Assembly (NCBI GenBank): GCA_002504495.1
Contig: DATC01000066.1
Coordinates: forward strand, 4,816-15,535
DNA length: 10,720 bases
Reading direction: 5' to 3'
Source: Methanomassiliicoccaceae archaeon UBA537
Lineage (GTDB): Archaea > Thermoplasmatota > Thermoplasmata > Methanomassiliicoccales > Methanomethylophilaceae
Shown one piece after another: positions 6,031-10,720 of this stretch. The position numbers were made by a program, and so were the translations under genes. Position 1 is the stretch's first letter. The number at the start of each line of letters is the position of its first letter. The notes beneath the pieces were generated by a model. That model saw only the letters and a program-made list of their open reading frames with translations, did not search any database and was not told the DNA's origin.

Positions 6031-7131
6031 TTATCTCTTCACGATGATGCAGATGACGTCCTTGTCCTCGACGACATGGTCCATGCCGACGGTCTGTCCG
6101 GGGAACTTGGCGCTCTTACCCCATATCATCGCGTAGCGGAAGTTGTTCTTGAAGTCGCGGTGGATGAGCTCGCACACGTCTCCGACCGTGTTCCCTCTCT
6201 TGACGATGAGAGGGACGTCCATGTCGGCCTCCTGGCCCTGCGGCTTCAGATAGACGCGTATCATGTCGATGGTGTCGTAGAGTCCCTGCTGGAGATCGGG
6301 GATCCCCTGCCCTGTGGCGGCGGAAATGGGTATGCACCTGTAGTCCCTGTGCATATCCAGAGCGGCCTGGAGCTCCTCCGGCTTGGCCAGATCGACCTTG
6401 TTGATCGCCATGATGGCCTTGATGTAGACGCGGTTTCCGGCCAGGACGTCCAGCATCTGTTCGACGTTTATGTCCTCACGGACGACGACCGTGGCGTTGA
6501 TGTGCCCGTAGGCGGCGGTCATGTCCTTGATGATCTCGGGAGTGATCTTGGTCAGCTTCACAGTGGGCTTGACCTGGATTCCGCCGTGATCGGAACGGGT
6601 TATGACCACGTCCGGTGCATGCTGGTTGAGGCGGATCGCCGCATTGTACAGCTCCTTGAACAGGACGTCCATCCTGGGATTGAACACGTCGCAGACGAGG
6701 AGGATGACATCGGCGGATCTTGCGGCTGCGATGACCTCCCTTCCGCGTCCCTTTCCGCGGGATGCGTCCTTGATGAGTCCCGGCATGTCCAGAATCTGGA
6801 TCTTGGCGTGGTTGTAGAGCATGATCCCGGGGACGACGTCCAGCGTGGTGAAGTGGTACGCGCCCACTTCGGATTTGGCTCCGGTGAGCTGGTTCAGAAG
6901 CGTGGATTTACCGACCGACGGGAATCCGACGAGGGCCACGGTGGCGTTGCCCGCCTTCTTCACGTAGAATCCCTTGGTGGACCCTTTGGCGGATCTGCGC
7001 TTCTCCTCCTCCATCGTGAGCTTGGCTATCTTGGCCTTAAGCTTCCCGATGTGGCCTTCGGTAGCCTTGTTGTACTTGGTCTTGGAGATCTCGTTCTCCA
7101 GTTCCTGGATTTGCTCTTCGACGGTGGCCAT
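6031..7131 (-). CDS. DRG-family GTP-binding protein (OBG/HflX superfamily) with TGS domain
   Basis: This 366-residue GTPase belongs to the archaeal/eukaryotic developmentally regulated GTP-binding (DRG) family, which associates with ribosomes and translation. Domains in order: an N-terminal helical region with EISKTKYNKATEGHIGKLKAK (residues 14-34); the G domain with G1 GFPSVGKST (69-77), G2 threonines in TTLD (95-98), G3 DMPG (115-118), G4 NKVD (244-247) and G5 SA (270-271); the family helical insert within the G domain; and a C-terminal TGS domain from about residue 304 to the end. The start at 7131 is chosen because family members begin just before this helical region and AGAGG lies six bases upstream. 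The frame itself is open further, to 7449, but that part is not conserved. It is upstream of argF and divergent from the hyf-like operon. The exact function in archaea is not well defined. Confidence 0.94.
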   Translation of the reverse strand: MATVEEQIQELENEISKTKYNKATEGHIGKLKAKIAKLTMEEEKRRSAKGSTKGFYVKKAGNATVALVGFPSVGKSTLLNQLTGAKSEVGAYHFTTLDVVPGIMLYNHAKIQILDMPGLIKDASRGKGRGREVIAAARSADVILLVCDVFNPRMDVLFKELYNAAIRLNQHAPDVVITRSDHGGIQVKPTVKLTKITPEIIKDMTAAYGHINATVVVREDINVEQMLDVLAGNRVYIKAIMAINKVDLAKPEELQAALDMHRDYRCIPISAATGQGIPDLQQGLYDTIDMIRVYLKPQGQEADMDVPLIVKRGNTVGDVCELIHRDFKNNFRYAMIWGKSAKFPGQTVGMDHVVEDKDVICIIVKR

Positions 7132-7241
7132 TCCGAACCTCTCATCCTGAGTGTTGTATTTGGGCATTTGCACGTGCGGCCCTTGGATGTCTGTCGGAAT
7201 CCTGCCGATCGCATCATAATCCCGCGTTCTGGCGCCACGCC

Positions 7242-7259
7242 AAAGTTTAAGGTGATATC
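7242..7259 (+). promoter_or_regulatory. Putative promoter of the hyf-like operon
   Basis: The 160-base divergent gap 7132-7291 contains AAAGTTTAA and then GATATC within 18 bases, the only AT-rich plus-strand elements 33-50 bases before the ATG at 7292. One of them may be the TATA box. No operator repeats or other gene are seen in the gap, and the DRG promoter could not be placed. Confidence 0.35.
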
Positions 7260-7291
7260 GGTGTAACGCTGGCTCCGGTTGCGGATTGCTT

Positions 7292-9223
7292 ATGGTCGGA
7301 GGCATGGACGAGGGTCTTTTCATCGGGATATACATGATTCTGCTCCTGCTGCCGGCCGTTGCCGGTCTGGCGATCGGCCTCATGCCGCGCGTCCGCGGAG
7401 GCGCCGTCCTGTCCTCCGTCCTCTGCGGGATATCCTGCATCGCCGGCATCGCGTGCTACCCGGTGTTCATGTCCGTCGGGGATTTCTCCGCGACGTTCCC
7501 TCTGGAATCCTTCCTAGGGACCTATTCGGTCTCCGTGGACGGGTTGAGCGCGATCTTCGTCTCGCTGTCGTCCGTCGTCTTCCTGGCGGTGCTGGTCCAC
7601 ATGACCCATTCCGGACACGGCTACGCCCAGAGGCACATCGGTCTGGCGTGCGGTCTGTTCGTTTCATGCACCCTGTTCATGATCTCCGATTCTGTCGTGA
7701 CGCTTCTAGTATCCTGGGAGGCCGTCTCGATGCTGACCTTCCTGATGGCCGAGACGAAGGACAGCGCGCCCCGCTGGAGGTTCTTCGCCATCACCCATGT
7801 CGGAGGGCTCCTGCTCATGGTCGTATACGCGTACATGTGGTCCGTCGCCGGGACCGGAGACACGGGTTCCTGGGAGAGGCTCGGAGCCGCCATGGGTCCT
7901 GTGGGAGAGGCCGTCGCGATATCGCTGCTGTTCATAGGCTTCGGGACCAAGCTGGGCATGGTGCCGTTCCACGCATGGATGCCGGACATGTACGCGAGGT
8001 CTCCCACCCACACGACGGCTCTGCTCACCACCGTCTGCTCCAGCGCAGCCGTGCTGGTGCTGTACAAGAGCGTGTTCGTATGGATCGGAGTCGACGGAGG
8101 AGTAGAGGCGGTATCGGCTGTGTTCTGCATCCTCTCGGCCCTCACGGCCCTGTGGGGAGCCATGGAGTCCATGGTCCAGATAGAGCCCAAGAGGATACTG
8201 GCGTACTCCAGCATGGAGAACATGGCCCTGGCGACCATGTGCCTGTCCCTGGGGATGCTGTTCTCCGGGATGCTCGGATCGTTGGAGGCCCTCGTCGTCC
8301 TCGCCGGGCTCCTCCATGCGCTGAACCACGGGATGTTCAAGTCTCTGATGATGCTCTCCGTGGATTCGATCGAGGACGTCACCGGGGAGACGGGGATAGA
8401 CAGGATGGGCGGGTTGGCCAAGGCCCTTCCGGCCCTGTCCGCCGTGGCTCTCATCGGGGTGATGTCCCTGGCCGCCATACCTCCGATGAACGGATTCGTC
8501 AGCGAATGGCTGATGCTCCAGTCCCTTCTGGGGATCGACGCGATGGAATCCGGGATGAGGATCGCCATGCCTCTGCTGGTGGCCATGATGGGCGTTTGCG
8601 GAATGATCATGGCGACATCCTATGCCAGGCTGTACGGCTTCATATTCCTCGGAAGGCCGAGATCTGAAGGCGCAGCGGAGCCGAGGCCGCTCAGGAAGGG
8701 CTCCATGGCGCCTCTCGTCGTCCTCGCGACGGCATGCGTGGCCATGGGACTGTTCGCCTTCCCGCTGCTCGATGCCATGGCCGACAGCACGGGATTCGCG
8801 TCCGGATACGGCAGCGCCATGCCCGGATCGGTCTCGCCTCTTCTTTTGGGGATCCTTCTCGCAGGATGCGTGCTGCTGCTGTTCGTCCTGACCCGCATCT
8901 TCAGGCGCAATAGGGAGATCTACGAGACATGGGGCTGCGGAGGAGCTCTGGACGAGCGCATGCAGTATTCCTCGGAAGGGTTCTCCCAGCCGATCGTCCG
9001 CGTTTTCCATCCCATATACAGGGACACGTCGGAGAAGAAGGGCGACAGGTACAGCACGCAGTTCGTCGAACCCTTCGTCAAATACATCTACAGGCCCTTC
9101 GGAGCGCTGATCACGTACGCATCGTCGCAGATCACCAGGCTCCAGACGGGCAACATACAATCATATCTCGGATACATCCTGGTCGCGCTAGTCGCGGCCC
9201 TTCTGGCGGTGAGGCTCGTATGA
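7292..9223 (+). CDS. hyfB: HyfB-like antiporter-type membrane subunit of a group 4 NiFe hydrogenase-like complex
   Basis: This is a 643-residue, highly hydrophobic protein with about 14-16 membrane spans and the Proton_antipo_M (NuoL/MrpA-like) core. Seen: Glu143 in a membrane SWEAVSM segment (matching the essential Glu of NuoL TM5), Lys220 in FGTKLGMVPFHAWMPDMY, and His346/Lys350 in LHALNHGMFKS; these line the proton or sodium path. The C-terminal part has ETWGCG (Trp547) and MQYSSEGFSQPI, then a last span, an arrangement typical of HyfB/HycC rather than NuoL or Mrp proteins. It should pump ions using energy from the attached redox or hydrogenase module. ATG at 7292 is chosen; TTG at 7286 and ATG at 7304 are alternatives, and none has a well-spaced ribosome site. 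The first gene of the operon, it overlaps the next by four bases (ATGA). A Mrp-like or Fpo/Nuo identity is less likely given the next two genes. Confidence 0.9.
   Translation: MVGGMDEGLFIGIYMILLLLPAVAGLAIGLMPRVRGGAVLSSVLCGISCIAGIACYPVFMSVGDFSATFPLESFLGTYSVSVDGLSAIFVSLSSVVFLAVLVHMTHSGHGYAQRHIGLACGLFVSCTLFMISDSVVTLLVSWEAVSMLTFLMAETKDSAPRWRFFAITHVGGLLLMVVYAYMWSVAGTGDTGSWERLGAAMGPVGEAVAISLLFIGFGTKLGMVPFHAWMPDMYARSPTHTTALLTTVCSSAAVLVLYKSVFVWIGVDGGVEAVSAVFCILSALTALWGAMESMVQIEPKRILAYSSMENMALATMCLSLGMLFSGMLGSLEALVVLAGLLHALNHGMFKSLMMLSVDSIEDVTGETGIDRMGGLAKALPALSAVALIGVMSLAAIPPMNGFVSEWLMLQSLLGIDAMESGMRIAMPLLVAMMGVCGMIMATSYARLYGFIFLGRPRSEGAAEPRPLRKGSMAPLVVLATACVAMGLFAFPLLDAMADSTGFASGYGSAMPGSVSPLLLGILLAGCVLLLFVLTRIFRRNREIYETWGCGGALDERMQYSSEGFSQPIVRVFHPIYRDTSEKKGDRYSTQFVEPFVKYIYRPFGALITYASSQITRLQTGNIQSYLGYILVALVAALLAVRLV
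9208..9214 (+). promoter_or_regulatory. Ribosome binding site of the hyfC-like gene
   Basis: GGTGAGG lies five bases before the ATG at 9220 and inside the 3' end of the hyfB-like gene. It favours the first of two tandem ATG codons. Confidence 0.6.
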
Positions 9224-10158
9224 TGGAGATCCTATTGGAGCTGCTGCAGGTCGTCGTTCTGATGGCCGTCGCGCCGCTGATGTCCGGTCTGGTATCGAAG
9301 TTCAAGGCCCTGATGCAGGGCCGTGTCGGGGCGAGCGTGCTCCAGCCCTACCGCGACCTCGCCAAGCTGATGAGGAAGGACGCTGTGACGTCCGGGAGCT
9401 GCTCGTGGCTGTTCCGCGGAGTGCCCTACGTGTGCATGGCGTCCATGATCGTCCTGGCCATGATGACCCCGTTCATCTACACGGGCGTCCTGGCCCCGTT
9501 CGGGGATCTCGTGGCCATGGTGTACCTGTTCACGATGTTCAGATTCGCCATGGTGCTGGGAGGCTTGGAAGGCGGTTCCGCGTTCGGAGGAATGGGGAGC
9601 AGCAGGGAGATGATGATGTCCGTGCTGATCGAGCCGGCCCTCCTGCTGTCCATAGCGACCCTGGCCGTCCTGTCGGGAGCCGGCACGGAGATGGGCGACA
9701 TCTCGTCCGCGATCTCCTCGATGGGGCTGGCGGCCGTCGGTCCCGCTCTGATACTGGCGGGCGCATCGTTCATGATGACCCTGCTGGCGGAGAACGCCAG
9801 GATACCGTTCGACAATCCGTCGACGCATCTGGAGCTGACGATGGTCCATGAGGCCATGCTGCTGGAGTACTCCGGCCGCGGACTGGCCTTCATGGAGTAC
9901 TCGAGCATGCTCAGGCTGACCCTGTTCATGGCCATGCTCGGATCGCTGTTCTTCCCCTGGGGGATAGCATCCGAGGCGTCCCTCGGCACCGTCCTGGTCT
10001 CCGCGCTCGTCGCCGCGTCCAAGATGCTTCTTGTGGCGTTCGTCCTGTCGGCCGTGGAGTCGGCCCTATGCAAATCGAGGCTGTTCAAGACGCCCAACCT
10101 GCTGACGGTGTCTTTCACGCTGTCCCTTCTGGCGATGATATCGCTGTACATCCTGTGA
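9220..10158 (+). CDS. hyfC: HyfC-like (NuoH-type) membrane subunit of a group 4 NiFe hydrogenase-like complex
   Basis: This 312-residue protein of the NADH dehydrogenase 1/HycD/HyfC family anchors the soluble hydrogenase arm to the membrane arm. Seen: LQPYRDLAKLMRKD at residues 41-54, GLEGGSAFGGMGSSRE (115-130) and the strongly conserved cytoplasmic loop LLAENARIPFDNPS / THLELTMVHEAMLLEYSGR (188-220), with the acidic and Arg residues that link the catalytic site to the ion channel. About eight membrane spans are expected, and the length is that of HyfC/HycD. The wording of these motifs (FGG.GSSRE, HLELTM.HEAM.LEYSGR) separates it from true NuoH or FpoH. Start codons at 9220 and 9223 are both possible; 9220 has the better ribosome-site spacing and overlaps the preceding stop, implying translational coupling. 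Confidence 0.93.
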   Translation: MMEILLELLQVVVLMAVAPLMSGLVSKFKALMQGRVGASVLQPYRDLAKLMRKDAVTSGSCSWLFRGVPYVCMASMIVLAMMTPFIYTGVLAPFGDLVAMVYLFTMFRFAMVLGGLEGGSAFGGMGSSREMMMSVLIEPALLLSIATLAVLSGAGTEMGDISSAISSMGLAAVGPALILAGASFMMTLLAENARIPFDNPSTHLELTMVHEAMLLEYSGRGLAFMEYSSMLRLTLFMAMLGSLFFPWGIASEASLGTVLVSALVAASKMLLVAFVLSAVESALCKSRLFKTPNLLTVSFTLSLLAMISLYIL

Positions 10159-10160
10159 GG
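10155..10160 (+). promoter_or_regulatory. Ribosome binding site of the hyfE-like gene
   Basis: GTGAGG, overlapping the TGA stop of the hyfC-like gene, lies eight bases before the ATG at 10169. Confidence 0.5.
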
Positions 10161-10168
10161 AATCGGAA

Positions 10169-10720
10169 ATGGACGAGATGATAGTCGGAAATCTGATCGA
10201 CCTGTGCGCTGTGATGATGCTTCTCGCATCGGTGATGGCCGTCGCCACCACGCGCATGAGGCCTCTCATCAACCTGTTCTCGCTGCAGTCCGTCTTCCTG
10301 GCGCTGCTCGCCTTCGTGGTGGCCTGGTCGTCGGGGAACTCTCACATCTACATCATGTGCGCCCTGACGCTGGCGCTGAAGGTGATCGTCATGCCGAGGA
10401 TGCTGCTCTACATAATGAGCAGGATCAACGTGGACAAGGAGGTGGAGCTCAGCCTGGGGATCCCGGGGTCGCTGCTGGTCTCCGGGCTGATGATAATCCT
10501 GTCGTACTACATCACCGAGCCTCTGCTCGTGTCCATCGAGACGGTGGAGAGGAACTGCCTCGCGCTGTCCGTATCCATACTCCTCATCGGTCTTCTCATC
10601 ATGTGCACCCGCAGGAAGGCCATAACGGAGACCACGGGCCTCCTGATGATGGAGAACGGACTGTTCCTCGGAGCGCTGGCGCTGTCCCACGGGATGCCGC
10701 TCATCGTCGAGCTGGGGGCG
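10169..10720 (+). CDS. hyfE: HyfE-like membrane subunit of a group 4 NiFe hydrogenase-like complex (partial, runs off right edge)
   Basis: The frame is open for 184 codons from ATG at 10169 to the window end without a stop. It starts only 10 bases after the hyfC-like stop. The product is hydrophobic throughout, with about six membrane segments. Its N-terminal half has a NuoK-like character (LINLFSLQSVFLALLAFVVA, residues 33-52, then ALTLALKVIVMPRML). Near the end it shows TRRKAITETTG, LLMMENGLFLGALALSHGMP and LIVELG, which is the conserved end of HyfE proteins. E. coli HyfE is 216 residues, so about 30 are missing. HyfE is a small membrane-arm subunit of hydrogenase-4 that contributes to ion translocation and assembly. 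Order B-C-E predicts an HyfF-like antiporter subunit and the NiFe/FeS subunits next, beyond the window. Confidence 0.9.
   Translation, partial: MDEMIVGNLIDLCAVMMLLASVMAVATTRMRPLINLFSLQSVFLALLAFVVAWSSGNSHIYIMCALTLALKVIVMPRMLLYIMSRINVDKEVELSLGIPGSLLVSGLMIILSYYITEPLLVSIETVERNCLALSVSILLIGLLIMCTRRKAITETTGLLMMENGLFLGALALSHGMPLIVELGA

Noticed and set aside
6022..7266. Plus-strand frame of 414 codons opposite the DRG GTPase
   Set aside because: It has no motifs, while the opposite strand has all five G motifs and a TGS domain.
7706..9160. Minus-strand frame of 484 codons opposite the hyfB-like gene
   Set aside because: His/Gln/Arg-rich shadow product without domains, while the plus strand gives a coherent membrane protein.

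Overview
The window looks like chromosomal DNA of a GC-rich, methyl-reducing methanogenic archaeon, most likely of the order Methanomassiliicoccales. This assignment is inferred from four things seen together: a methylcobamide:coenzyme M methyltransferase of the MtbA/MtaA type, an archaeal DRG-type GTPase with a TGS domain, an archaeal DHH (RecJ-like) nuclease, and Shine-Dalgarno sequences of the GGTGA/GGAGG type combined with TATA-like promoter elements. No rRNA, tRNA, CRISPR array, insertion sequence or integrase was seen.

Layout. Positions 1-1890 (minus strand) carry a two-gene DNA-metabolism unit: an RNase H-like DEDD exonuclease followed directly by a DHH/RecJ-like nuclease that runs off the left edge. 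The RecJ-like gene has no uninterrupted plus-strand counterpart and is recognised by its HIDADG and DHH motifs. A short AT-rich divergent promoter region separates this unit from a plus-strand metallophosphoesterase (1972-2856). Next comes a strongly codon-biased coenzyme M methyltransferase gene (2840-3877) with its own promoter and a hairpin terminator. An AT-richer, probably acquired HNH endonuclease follows (4038 to about 4884). It converges on ornithine carbamoyltransferase (argF, minus, 5004-5927), with a strong hairpin between the two. Upstream of argF, on the same strand, lies the DRG-family GTPase (6031-7131).

From 7292 to the right edge a plus-strand operon encodes the membrane arm of a hydrogenase-4/formate-hydrogenlyase-like (group 4 NiFe) complex: HyfB-, HyfC- and HyfE-like subunits. 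The genes are tightly spaced, with a 4-base overlap and then a 10-base gap. The catalytic NiFe and FeS subunits would be expected beyond the right edge. Together with the methyltransferase, this points to energy metabolism that couples methyl reduction to membrane ion pumping.

Two genes (RNase H-like and HNH) lack an in-frame stop where their homology ends, and their frames run on through neighbouring genes. A third (metallophosphoesterase) carries a doubtful 50-residue tail. These are either single-base errors or shifts in the sequence, or real overlaps, and they are the main structural puzzles of the window. I see no clearly new multi-gene system. The most unusual items are the Hyf-like module in this type of organism, the RNase H/RecJ junction and the orphan HNH nuclease.
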